Assembly (NCBI GenBank): GCA_918797485.1
Contig: CAKKNE010000004.1
Span: 3,286,001 to 3,350,000 of the forward strand
Origin: Pelagomonas calceolata
Taxonomy: Eukaryota; Sar; Pelagophyceae; Pelagomonadales; Pelagomonadaceae
Length of the DNA stretch: 64,000 bases
Direction: 5' to 3'
The number at the start of each line of letters is the position of its first letter. The stretch's first letter is position 1. The notes under the pieces were generated by a model that was given only the letters and a program-made list of their open reading frames with translations, was not told the origin of the DNA and searched no databases. Below are positions 55,801 to 63,690 of the stretch, piece after piece. The translations under genes were made by a program, and so were the position numbers.

Positions 55801-57304
55801 TCGCCGGTTCCAGAGAAGGAAGACAGCGACGCCGAGTCGTGGGAGACGGGCAGCACGCACCACGACGACGCGCGCTCGACGGCGTCCGACGAGTCCTGGG
55901 CCACGGAGGCCGACGACGCGCCGGCGGCGAGGCCGCGGACGAAGCAAGCGAAGCGCCGCCACGTCTGCCCGACGACGCTGCCGCCGCCGCGGCCGTCTCC
56001 AGTCAAAAAGTCGCCGGCGAAGGCGACGTCGCCCGGAACGTGCCGGGCGACGCGGCCCATCGTCGCGCCCTCGAAACCGGCGCCGCTGCCACCCGCATCG
56101 GCCAGCAAGCCGCGCGCTCCCACGTGCCCCACGACGAAACACCCGCCGCGCGCGTCGCCCGCGAAGCCGCGGGCCTTCAGCCCCGCGAAGCCGCGCCTGC
56201 CGCCGTCTTCGCCGCCGGCGCCGCCGTCGCCGCCGCCGCGGTCGCCGCCCGCGTCGCCGACGGAGTCCTTCTTCCAGGGCGACCCGTCGCGCGACTCGCC
56301 GGGCCGCGACGAGCCGATTCCCGAGCTCGCGACGCCCGCCGAAGTCATCGACGAGATCAACCGGGTCAGGCGGGACCCGGCGGCCTACGCGGCCTTCCTC
56401 CGGTCGCACGTCGCGCCGCGCTACCGGTTAGATGGTTCGTATTGGCCGCGCGAGGCCGGCGCGCGGCCGCACCGGACGCACGACGGGCTCGCGGCCTGTT
56501 GCTTGCTGTGTCCTTTTTTTTTGAGGTGACTTCCCGGCCGAGCAACTTCCGACCCATAGCCCACGGCCCAGCCCCTGGCGGACCCTACGGCCGAGCCGAC
56601 CGCCGAGCCGACCGCCGAGCCGACGAGTACGCCGCCGCCACACGGACGCCGTCGACGCGCGCGTCGCAGGCGAGGAGGCCATCGCCGAGCTCGACGCGCT
56701 AGGAGCGGATTGTTTGCCCCCTCTAAAAGCGCACGTCGGCATGACGCGCGCGGCGGAGGACCACGTCGAAGACCTCGTAAGAACGAAGAGACTGGGCCAC
56801 ACGGGGTCCGATGGCAGCGCGCCGGCGCAGCGCCTGAATAGACATGGGAGGTGGTTCGAGCGCGCGTCGGAGTGCCTGTCGCACGGGCGGCGGACGGCCG
56901 TGGCCGCCGTCGCGCAGATGATCATCGACGACGGCGTCGCGTCGCGCGCGCAGCGGCGCGGGCTCCTGTCGGACCGCGCGCGGGCGGTGGGCTGCGCCCT
57001 GCGGATGCACCCGCGGCACGGGGCGGTCTGCTGCGTGACGCTCGCGGGCGGCTACGGCCCGCCTCCCCTCAAAGAGGCGCGGAAGGTCGTGGCCGACGCG
57101 GTTAATTTACCAGACGACTTCGAGGAGGTGCTGTTTTCCGTGCCCGTCGTGGACATCCACGACCGTGTTTATCAAGCGCTCGAGCGCGGCGGCAAGGTCG
57201 TTTTGGATTATGCGCCCGGCGCGCTGAAACTTTCCGTCTGGGACGCGGCCGGGAAGGGCGAGAAGTTCGCCGTGGACTGGGACCCGGGGCTCTGGGAGGT
57301 CTAG
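52888..57304 (+). CDS. Tandem calponin-homology (actin-binding) protein fused to a CAP/SCP domain, two exons
   Basis: Exons 52888-56497 and 56670-57304 join to 1,414 residues. Residues 7-115 form CH1 (VWQQLQKKTFTRYINGKLAS, then LYEDVKDGKILYHFLEAL); 130-228 form CH2 (LTKSFKDGKAFLAILNDVDA). The pair is of the alpha-actinin/filamin type that binds F-actin. A 250-residue beta-rich region of unknown type and a long Pro/Ala/Ser linker follow. From residue 1149 there is a bacterial-style CAP domain: VIDEINRVRRDPAAYAAFLR, then across the splice EEAIAELDALG, AHVGMTRAAEDHVEDLV, GHTGSDGSAP, IIDDGVASRAQRRG and CVTLAGGY. The 172-bp intron has GTTGCT and GTCGCAG ends; splicing gives LAAC-EEAIAEL, restoring the domain. 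No signal peptide is seen, so the CAP part should be cytosolic. Confidence 0.8.
56498..56669 (+). other. Intron in the CH-CAP gene
   Basis: GT at 56498 and CAG ending at 56669. Read-through would end at a stop just after a run of nine T, losing the CAP domain. Three tandem copies of the 12-bp unit GCCGAGCCGACC lie inside. I see neither 8-bp duplications nor terminal inverted repeats, so it is not a visible introner. Confidence 0.7.
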
Positions 57305-57424
57305 TTCATTTGAGGGCTGCCCAAGTTATAAGCTTTCGTGTACTACTATTTTTTTCGTGGTCGCCTGTTGGAAGACGTGAGTCGTCCATACGCCATTCGT
57401 GTCACGGTGGGCCACGGTGTGGCC

Positions 57425-57520
57425 TTGCTTTGCTTGGAGCTGGGCCGCCTAGCCACCCGGCCGACGCCTCCCCTGACCGCGTACCCGTTCCGCCCCAGGC
57501 CCTCATACGCTGTCGCCGAG
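57425..57520 (+). repeat. Convergent-gap repeat, copy B
   Basis: TTGCTTTGCTTGGAGCT, then GGGCCGCCTAGCCACC and GGCCCTCATACGCTGTCGCC, in the order of copy A, between convergent stops at 57304 and 57556. Confidence 0.75.
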
Positions 57521-57555
57521 GGGTTGGTTCAAGTTTCTTTAACTACACATACTAC

Positions 57556-58146
57556 TTACGCGGCGGAAGAGCCTGCCGAGAGCAGCGACGCGCGCGACGG
57601 CGACACCGCGGACTGAGAGAGATCAAGCGCCGTCGAGTCGTCGTACATCGACTTGCGCTTGGTGCCCTCCGGCCAGAGGCCGCGGCTCCGCCGCCCGAGC
57701 TCGACGATCACCTCATCCGGGTGGCGTGGCGGCCTTCCCATCCTAAGATCTCGCTTGTTTTCGGCTTCGGCTTTCCTGAGGTCCTGCGTCGCTTCCCGCC
57801 GCAGGACCCGCACGCCGCTCGACTCCTCCGGATGAATTTCGGTCCAGTCGCGCGGGAAGAGGTGGTGCGGGCTCGCCAGCGCCGCCTTGTTGACGGGGGG
57901 CGCCTCGTTCTTCTGGAACTCGGCGCGGTGGACCCACTTCTTCAGGGCCGTCTCGTGCTTGTCTATTGTGGCTTGTAGTGCTTGCGCGGCGGCGTGGCCC
58001 GCCGCGTGCCGGTCCTTCAGGATCGCGCGCTCGTCGACGATGCGGTCGAGGCGCATGAAGATGGGCTCCTCGTCCTCGGGGTTCTTTCGTCGGCCGCGGC
58101 TCATGAATTTGGCCAGCTCCGCGGGGGTCATGCCGCTGTGGGGCAT
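57556..58146 (-). CDS. Hypothetical basic helical protein
   Basis: The protein has 196 residues from MPHSGMTPAELAKFMSRGRR at 58146; a longer frame to 58272 has no better start. It is charged and mostly helical: FMRLDRIVDERAILKDRHAA, then a coil with ATIDKHETALKKWVHRAEFQ and LRREATQDLRKAEAENKRDL. The C-terminus is Ser/Ala-rich and disordered. The family is not recognised. It could be a structural or flagellar-associated protein by composition, but nothing specific supports that. Confidence 0.55.
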   Translation of the reverse strand: MPHSGMTPAELAKFMSRGRRKNPEDEEPIFMRLDRIVDERAILKDRHAAGHAAAQALQATIDKHETALKKWVHRAEFQKNEAPPVNKAALASPHHLFPRDWTEIHPEESSGVRVLRREATQDLRKAEAENKRDLRMGRPPRHPDEVIVELGRRSRGLWPEGTKRKSMYDDSTALDLSQSAVSPSRASLLSAGSSAA

Positions 58147-58629
58147 CGTGTTTTTTGGTGTCTGCCAAGGATGGTGGTGTTGTTGTCTGATGAGCGGCAA
58201 GGGGCTGCCCCGCCAAAGCAGGGGGCTCCGGGAATGAATCTGTGCCTCCTTTGTGGCGTGCTGCGTGCGCATACGCTCTCGCAGACGCGAGCGCGTTGCG
58301 GAGAGGCTGCACCCCGTACCCAGTACCCGCGCGCGCGCTGAAAAATGCTGAAATTTTGCAGGCAGCTCTGTGATGGGCCAATGAGCACCATGTGAGGCGT
58401 GGGAGGGCCGGGACGCGACCTTCGTGAAAATGTGATGACGACTTTGTCCCAGCCCAAGATTAGGTCTCGTGCCGCAACGAAAACGCCAGACACGACTCTA
58501 GGAGGCCGTTGGAACGATTTTTTCAAAGGCCTGCGCGACGCTGCGCTGTCCTGCGACGCACAGCACGCGCTGGGGCCGCCGCAGCCGGATCCAATCGAAC
58601 CACTTTAAAAAACAGGCCAAACAAAAGCC
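58147..58629. other. Divergent intergenic region
   Basis: No repeat of the palindromic family and no RNA gene recognised in 483 bp. Confidence 0.5.
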
Positions 58630-60213
58630 ATGCCGGGACGCGCTAGGAGTAATAGCTTCAAGGTCTGCGCCGCCCTGCTGGCCGGCGGCGCGAAGGCGCT
58701 CGTCGCGCCGCAGCAGCCGCGTTCAAAAGCCACCGCATTACGTGCGGCGATGAGCGAACCCGAGGAAAGCCCAGAAGCATGTAGAGCCAGAGCCCTAACG
58801 GAAGAATACGCCGAGACCAAGACGAGCGACGACGCCGTCTTCGCGGAGCTCTGGGAGCGCGTCTCCAAGTCTAGGAGTGACGCCGTCCGGCAGGACCGAT
58901 TAACCGCCTCAAACTGGAGGAGGGGCGCCCACGACCGATTAGCTGCCGTGGAGCTCGAGGACACGCGGGTCTGCCAAACTAGATTATCTGGACGGACAGT
59001 GGCCTTCGGCACGGCGGCCGGCATCGTCGTGTTAGTAGACCTCGAGGCCGGGACCGTCTTAGACGGCTTCGACGCGCATACGGATGAGATCACGGCCCTG
59101 GAGTGGGCCGGGTCGGAAAAGCTCATCTCCGGAGGCGCGGACGGCGCGGTAGTCGTCTACAGCCCGTCGCGGTGCGGCGAATCGTCGTTGTTTGAATTAG
59201 TAGAAGTTGATGATTTTGAGGACGACTTCGACGAAGACGAGGAGGACGCTGGAGTACTAGATTCTTTATATGATGCCCTGGACGCGCTGCAAGACGGCCA
59301 CGACGCCGACGCCGACGCGGCGCTCGCACGGGCGGCGCTCTTCGGCGGCGACTACTACCCCGTCCCAAAAGATGATAGGATCATCATCGAGCACCAGCGG
59401 GACCGGGCGGACGTCGCCGACGTACTTGGGGAGATGACCGAGGCGCCCGAATCGGACGGCGAGCCCGACGTTGTACTAAGGGGCCATTCGGCGCGGGTGA
59501 CCGGAGTCCGCGCTTTGGACGCGAAAGCGTCAAAAGTACTATCAGCTTCCTTGGACCGGCGGGTGCTGCTCTGGGACGTCGAGCAGGGCGACTGTCGAGA
59601 GGTCGCGGTCGCGCCGTCGGCCATCTGCTGCCTCGCGGTGGCGGACGGCGTCGCGGTCGTAGGGTTGTTGGACGGTTCCGTGGAGGGCTACGACCTCGAG
59701 GATGGCTCTAGGGTTTTCAGGCTAGAGGACGCGCACGAGGGCGCCGTCCGCAGCGTCCACTTCGGCGACGATGGCGCTTCGCCGCTCGACGACACCGACG
59801 CCGGGCCGCGCGGACGGTTGCTGTGCACGGGCGGCGCCGACGGCGTCGTCAAGTGCTACACCATGCGCGGTGGCGCCGACGGTGAGCCTTTGCAACCACA
59901 GAAGGCCGATGGCTGCCCCCTCGAAGCTGAGGACGTGCCGATTCACTTTCGCGGGAGGCGTTCCGGAGCCCACGCGCTCCGGGGCCACGCCGGCGCCGTC
60001 GTCGCGGTGCAGGCCGACGACACCAAATTGGTCTCGGCGTCCATCGACGGGTCGGTCCGGTGCTGGGACCTGCGGACGGGCGCGCAGCTGTTTGCGCTCG
60101 ACGGCCACTCGCGGCACATCACGTCCTTGCACTTCGAAGGACCTTTGTTGGTGAGCGATGGGACTGGAGGGAATGTGGTGGTGCATGACTTCTCGGGCAA
60201 GGTGCGGAGTTGA
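58630..60213 (+). CDS. WD40-repeat protein with possible plastid-targeting leader
   Basis: The protein has 527 residues. The first 40 look like a signal-plus-transit leader: SFKVCAALLAGGAKALVAPQ then a basic SKATALRAA. A WD40 propeller follows with at least six blades: VFGTAAGIVVLVDLEAGTVL-like (seen as VAFGTAAGIVVLVDLEAG), HTDEITALEWAGSEKLISGG, an acidic insert (about 195-230), HSARVTGVRALDAKASKVLS with LLWDVEQGDCREV, VVGLLDGSVEGYDLEDGSRV, HEGAVRSVHFGDDG, and C-terminal HAGAVVAVQADDTKLVSASI with VRCWDLRTGAQLFALDGHSR. Beta-propellers of this kind are interaction scaffolds. Plastid location is inferred from the leader only; the F of an ASAFAP-type motif is replaced by L. Confidence 0.8.
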   Translation: MPGRARSNSFKVCAALLAGGAKALVAPQQPRSKATALRAAMSEPEESPEACRARALTEEYAETKTSDDAVFAELWERVSKSRSDAVRQDRLTASNWRRGAHDRLAAVELEDTRVCQTRLSGRTVAFGTAAGIVVLVDLEAGTVLDGFDAHTDEITALEWAGSEKLISGGADGAVVVYSPSRCGESSLFELVEVDDFEDDFDEDEEDAGVLDSLYDALDALQDGHDADADAALARAALFGGDYYPVPKDDRIIIEHQRDRADVADVLGEMTEAPESDGEPDVVLRGHSARVTGVRALDAKASKVLSASLDRRVLLWDVEQGDCREVAVAPSAICCLAVADGVAVVGLLDGSVEGYDLEDGSRVFRLEDAHEGAVRSVHFGDDGASPLDDTDAGPRGRLLCTGGADGVVKCYTMRGGADGEPLQPQKADGCPLEAEDVPIHFRGRRSGAHALRGHAGAVVAVQADDTKLVSASIDGSVRCWDLRTGAQLFALDGHSRHITSLHFEGPLLVSDGTGGNVVVHDFSGKVRS

Positions 60214-60273
60214 CCCTTCGTAGCCATTTGATTATAAGCTGTGTTCATACTACTAGTATTTTCAAACAACAAG

Positions 60274-60798
60274 TTACTCCTTTTCCTTCACCAGCGCCTT
60301 CGCCTTCGCCATGAACGACCCGTCATCCTCAAATGCATGGGTCCCACCCGTGCCCTTCGCGATCGCGTCGCGTTTCGCCTTCGCGTCCTTCTTCTTCCTT
60401 CGTTTCGCGGCGTTCTTCGCTGTCCGCGCTTCGCACTCCTTGCGCTTCGCCTCGACGCGCTCCGCGTGCTCTCGATCTCTTCGCTGCTTCTCGTCGTCGG
60501 CGTCGAGCTGCTCCTGGCGTTTTTGCTCCGTGCGGCGGTGCCGCCGGTAGATGTGGAAATCAGACGAACCAGCACCCGCCTGCGACCCCATCACATTATC
60601 GACACGCTCCGTCCGGAGGCGCGGCGGCGGCGCGTCTCCCTCCGCAGCCGGCGCCGCTGCGGACGGGTCGATCTCCGCCGACGCGGCCACCGCTTCTTTC
60701 ACGTCGCCGCCGGGCACCACCGCCACTGCCTCGGTGGCTGGGTCCTTCTTGGCGCCGCCGCCGGCCATAATTCGGAGGCCGCCCTGGCTCGTAGCCAT
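60274..60798 (-). CDS. PRKRIP1: PRKRIP1-family spliceosomal protein
   Basis: The protein has 174 residues. The conserved core runs from about residue 64: RTERVDNVMGSQAGAGSSDF, HIYRRHRRTEQKRQEQLDAD, then a long charged helix to RTAKNAAKRRKKKDAKAKRD. The NVMGSxAGAGSxxFHxYRxxRRxE signature is that of PRKRIP1 (DUF1168), whose long helix spans the spliceosomal C complex. The first 60 residues are Ala-rich and disordered. The C-terminus ends with FEDDGSFMAKAKALVKEK; a similar NDGSF-L motif occurs twice in the HMG-box protein at 5050-7542. Expected location is the nucleus. Confidence 0.88.
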   Translation of the reverse strand: MATSQGGLRIMAGGGAKKDPATEAVAVVPGGDVKEAVAASAEIDPSAAAPAAEGDAPPPRLRTERVDNVMGSQAGAGSSDFHIYRRHRRTEQKRQEQLDADDEKQRRDREHAERVEAKRKECEARTAKNAAKRRKKKDAKAKRDAIAKGTGGTHAFEDDGSFMAKAKALVKEKE

Positions 60799-61199
60799 CG
60801 CGGTAGCGTGGGTGAGATGCTATTGTCCTGCGCACTGATTGCGCAGGCCTGGGCGAGAGTTCCTCGTGCGCAGCGTGGCAGCGCGCAGGCGTGGGTGAGA
60901 GCTGCTCCTCGTGAGCAGCGCAGGCGTAACACAGGTCTTGTGGGCTGCAAAAACCAAGTTAGGGTTTTGCAGCTTGCTAGTGTGTTACATGCCGCTAGCC
61001 CGAAGGCCACGCTTTGCCGACGCAACACGCCCGGGTCTACGTGGTCCTGTCTCGAGGTATCGCCACACTGTGAAATAAGCCGCAAACTGACGCGGAAACC
61101 GGTCGCGCGCCGCGGTATAAAAGACCTCTGATTTTCCAGGATTATCAATCGATTGGCGCTTGCCGCTCGCGCAAGCATAAATAGGAGAGTGCAAGTAAA
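60799..61199. other. Divergent intergenic region
   Basis: It holds a perfect palindromic repeat copy (60976-60999) and, near 60832-60925, two imperfect copies of a TGCGCAGGC(C/G)TGGGCGAGAG/CAGGCGTGGGTGAGAG-like unit. No gene seen. Confidence 0.55.
60976..60999 (+). repeat. Dispersed promoter-side palindrome, copy 8
   Basis: GCTAGTGT, GTTACATG, CCGCTAGC: identical to copy 3 at 23 of 24 positions. It lies 178 bp before the PRKRIP1 ATG and 201 bp before the ATG at 61200. Confidence 0.85.
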
Positions 61200-62112
61200 A
61201 TGCTCATATCGGTACTCACGGCCATCGTCGTCGCGGCGGCGGCCGATCGCGCACGAAACGAGACATACTGCGGGCGCGCGGGCAGAGGGAGTTTCCGGTG
61301 CCGAGGCCGCGGCCGCATACCAGCTTGACCGCCGCGGCTCGAGATACCCTCGCGAGTTCACGTCTAGACTCAAGTCACTCGCGAACGACGCGCGGCTCCG
61401 CGCCTGGTACGCCGAGAATCTGGACGAGGTCTGGCACCCCAAGGTCCGACCGTCGCTCCTTGGATTTTTCGCGCGACACATCCGCCGGCCCGGCACGGTG
61501 CTCAATGGGCGCATGTGGGCCGCGACGGCGCATCGCCAATCAACACGCCGCGCGCGACGTGTGATCGCTACGTATCGCTTGCGCGGCGGCCCGCAGTTCG
61601 ACGATCGACGCCAGGCGCTCGAAGTTGCTCAGACGCTACCCGATTACCACACGGGCCCCGTGGGCGAAGGTGGGTGGCTCAAGGCCCTCGGCGAGGCCTC
61701 GCACGTGCTCTGCGTCCACGGCGGCGGTAATGACCTGAACCCGCGGCTCTTCGAAGCATTGTGGATGGGCGCGCTGGATCTCGGCCTCGTCAAGGACTCG
61801 ACGGACGCCGCGATGCTTCGGGGACGCGGCCCGTTCGAGACGACGATGAGTTTTGGCGGCCGCGACGCGGCTTCGAGCTTCGGCGACGCGAGCGCGATCG
61901 TCGGCGCCATCGTCGACATGACCGTCGCGGCGGACGCGAAGTACTTCGTCGGCGGTATGGGCATCTCGACCTTTGACAGGGGCGTCGTCGACATGCGGAG
62001 CACGCGGGACCAGTACCGCGCGGCGCCGGCGACGCCCGCGAACTGCACCTTCATGGTCCGGCGCCACCGCGGGCAGGAGCCGTCGCTCCGGCACTTTACG
62101 TCGTTTCCGTGA
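61200..62112 (+). CDS. Secretory O-fucosyltransferase-like protein, probably two exons
   Basis: The downstream frame (to TGA at 62112) has no usable ATG, while an ATG at 61200 in another frame encodes MLISVLTAIVVAAAADRARN, a clear signal peptide. Removing 61298-61367 (70 bp, GTGCCG to GTCTAG) joins them in frame to 280 residues, giving GRGSF-RLKSLANDARLRAW. The body contains HVLCVHGGGNDLNPRLFEAL, FETTMSFGGRDAASSFGDAS, then AIVDMTVAADAKYFVGGMGI followed by STFDRGVVDMR. The D-x6-A-x2-FVG...STF...R pattern resembles the C-terminal half of O-fucosyltransferases, also seen in the gene at 38490. The N-terminal GGxxNxR and HxRRGDF motifs are not visible, so activity is doubtful. A frameshift error instead of an intron is the alternative. 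Confidence 0.5.
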
Positions 62113-62410
62113 TGAGTATCTATCACGTCTCGGCGGCAGCGGCGACTCGTCGTAAGTAGCTTTTATGTCTGTCCGCATATCGACAGCGTTCCACTAGCGG
62201 TACATTAGTCGGAGCCGGTTTGGACGCTTGTTAGCGTACATAAAGACACTAGCAAAAATCTGTGAGAGCAAAAACAGGCTCTGTGGTCTGTTTCGCGTGC
62301 GCAGGCGCGCTTTGATACTTCAGCCTTACGGAGACTGTTGCTGCCGTATTTGTCTCGCTGCCCACAACTTCCCCGGCTCCAATCGGTGCGGTACTCGCGA
62401 CAATAAGCCA
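62113..62410. other. Intergenic region
   Basis: Gap between co-oriented genes containing one palindromic repeat copy (62230-62253). Confidence 0.5.
62230..62253 (-). repeat. Dispersed promoter-side palindrome, copy 9
   Basis: GTTAGCGTACATAAAGACAC followed by TAGC, 24 bp, reverse orientation, 158 bp before the ATG at 62411. Confidence 0.65.
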
Positions 62411-63577
62411 ATGGCACGGCTGCTCCTCACATGGCTCGCCTGTCACGCGACCGCCCTGGTCCCACCGACAAAGCACAAACAGCGCCTGACCGTCGCGCAC
62501 AACGTCGCCTCGGCGAAGCCGAACGCCAGGAACGCAAAATATGTGGACCAGCTCTTAGACGTGGCGGCGGGAACCGATCGGGGCGTCAGGGCCAAGGAGG
62601 GCACGCGCAACATCATCGACGGGCTGATCGCGCGGCTTGAGCGCTCGTACAAGGGCACGGACGCGTCCGAGACGCCCGAGTGGCTGTATAGGGACAGCGA
62701 GGTCGTCTACGTCGGCCAGCGGTCGAGCAAGCGCGCGAATGCCGCGGGCGGAAGATTTCGGGGCCGCGTCGGGCGGCTGCTCTTCCGGACGACGGCATTG
62801 TACCAGCACATCCAGCGGGACGGCGAAAGTCTAAGAGCGGTCAACGCGAACCGCTTCCGCTTCCTCGGCTTGCTGCCGGGCTGCGCCGTGCTCCGGGGCT
62901 CCGCCGAGAAGGAGAATGACTTGGAAGCGCTCTCGGCGAAGTTCGACCGGAAACTCTCCGAGAACACGCTCCGCGCGTCGTTCGAGCGGCCGAAAATCGC
63001 CTTCGGGCCTCTGGTCTGTGAGGCCGGGCCCGCGTCGGTGGTGCGCCTCGACACGACGTACCTCGACGACCGCGTTTGGCCACCGTGTGGAACACAAGTT
63101 GGTGATCGCGATCGAGGAGGAGCACTCTTTTGTGGGATGTTGACCTCGCAAGGACTGATATGCGACAGGAAGCTCCGTACGGGGCACACCGAGATCGAGA
63201 GACGCGACAGACACGCGCGCGCCTCCCGCCCCCGCTCCTGCCGATCTTGTTACGCGCAGGTCCGCATCTCGCGCGGCGGCTCGTCGGGCACGCCGTTCGT
63301 CTTCCGCGCGTGTTCGGACACGGACACGCGCAAGGACGCCTGGAAGCGCGTCGCCGAGGCAACGCCGGTCTCCGCGAAAACGGCGGGTGTCGGCGTCGGC
63401 GCGCTGGCCGCTGTTGCAGCGGGCACCGCCGCGCGAATCGGGACCAAGAACATCGCATTTGCGCCTGCTGTGGTCCTCGCCCTTGCTTCCGCCAAGCTCT
63501 TGACGAGCACTGGAGGAATAGTAGTCACACGCGACCCCGCGGTGGCGTCGTACAAGAATGCGGGCAAGGGGGGCTGA
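62411..63577 (+). CDS. Plastid lipid-associated (PAP/fibrillin) family protein, two exons
   Basis: From the ATG at 62411 the protein begins MARLLLTWLACHATALVPPT, a signal peptide followed by a transit-like basic stretch, as expected for plastid import through the secretory route. The fibrillin core includes KYVDQLLDVAAGTDRGVRAK, an ETPEWLYRD segment, FRGRVGRLLFRTTALYQHI, VNANRFRFLGLLPGCAVLRG and LDTTYLDDRV. The family's closing strand ISRGGSSGTPFVF appears only after a non-matching 62-codon insert; removing 63074-63259 (GTTTGG to CGCAG, 186 bp) gives LDDRVRISRGGSSGTPFVF, the expected ending, and 326 residues. The C-terminus has a hydrophobic segment (GVGVGALAAVAAGTAA). Fibrillins bind lipids in plastoglobules and thylakoids. 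Confidence 0.75.
   Translation: MARLLLTWLACHATALVPPTKHKQRLTVAHNVASAKPNARNAKYVDQLLDVAAGTDRGVRAKEGTRNIIDGLIARLERSYKGTDASETPEWLYRDSEVVYVGQRSSKRANAAGGRFRGRVGRLLFRTTALYQHIQRDGESLRAVNANRFRFLGLLPGCAVLRGSAEKENDLEALSAKFDRKLSENTLRASFERPKIAFGPLVCEAGPASVVRLDTTYLDDRVWPPCGTQVGDRDRGGALFCGMLTSQGLICDRKLRTGHTEIERRDRHARASRPRSCRSCYAQVRISRGGSSGTPFVFRACSDTDTRKDAWKRVAEATPVSAKTAGVGVGALAAVAAGTAARIGTKNIAFAPAVVLALASAKLLTSTGGIVVTRDPAVASYKNAGKGG
63074..63259 (+). other. In-frame intron in the fibrillin-like gene, possible old introner
   Basis: 186 bp without stops, GT to CAG. Near its left end CCGTGTGGAACACAAG resembles the introner terminus CTGTGTGGAAATCAA. Flanking duplications are not clear. Confidence 0.6.
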
Positions 63578-63690
63578 GTACTACACATTTGTCTGCTAAC
63601 CATCGAGTGTGCGCGATTCCACGAGCCGACGACGGACTTGACGACGGCGACGTACGTACAAAAAAAGACATGTGCCAGTGGCGGGTACAT

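Noticed and set aside
54942-56409. Two long reverse frames opposite the Pro/Ala linker of the CH-CAP gene
   Set aside because: Gly/Ala/Arg low-complexity shadows of the linker; no start context or domain.
60549-60565. TGTGGAAATCAG resembling the introner end
   Set aside because: It lies within conserved PRKRIP1 coding sequence (HIYRR region), with no partner repeat or duplication.
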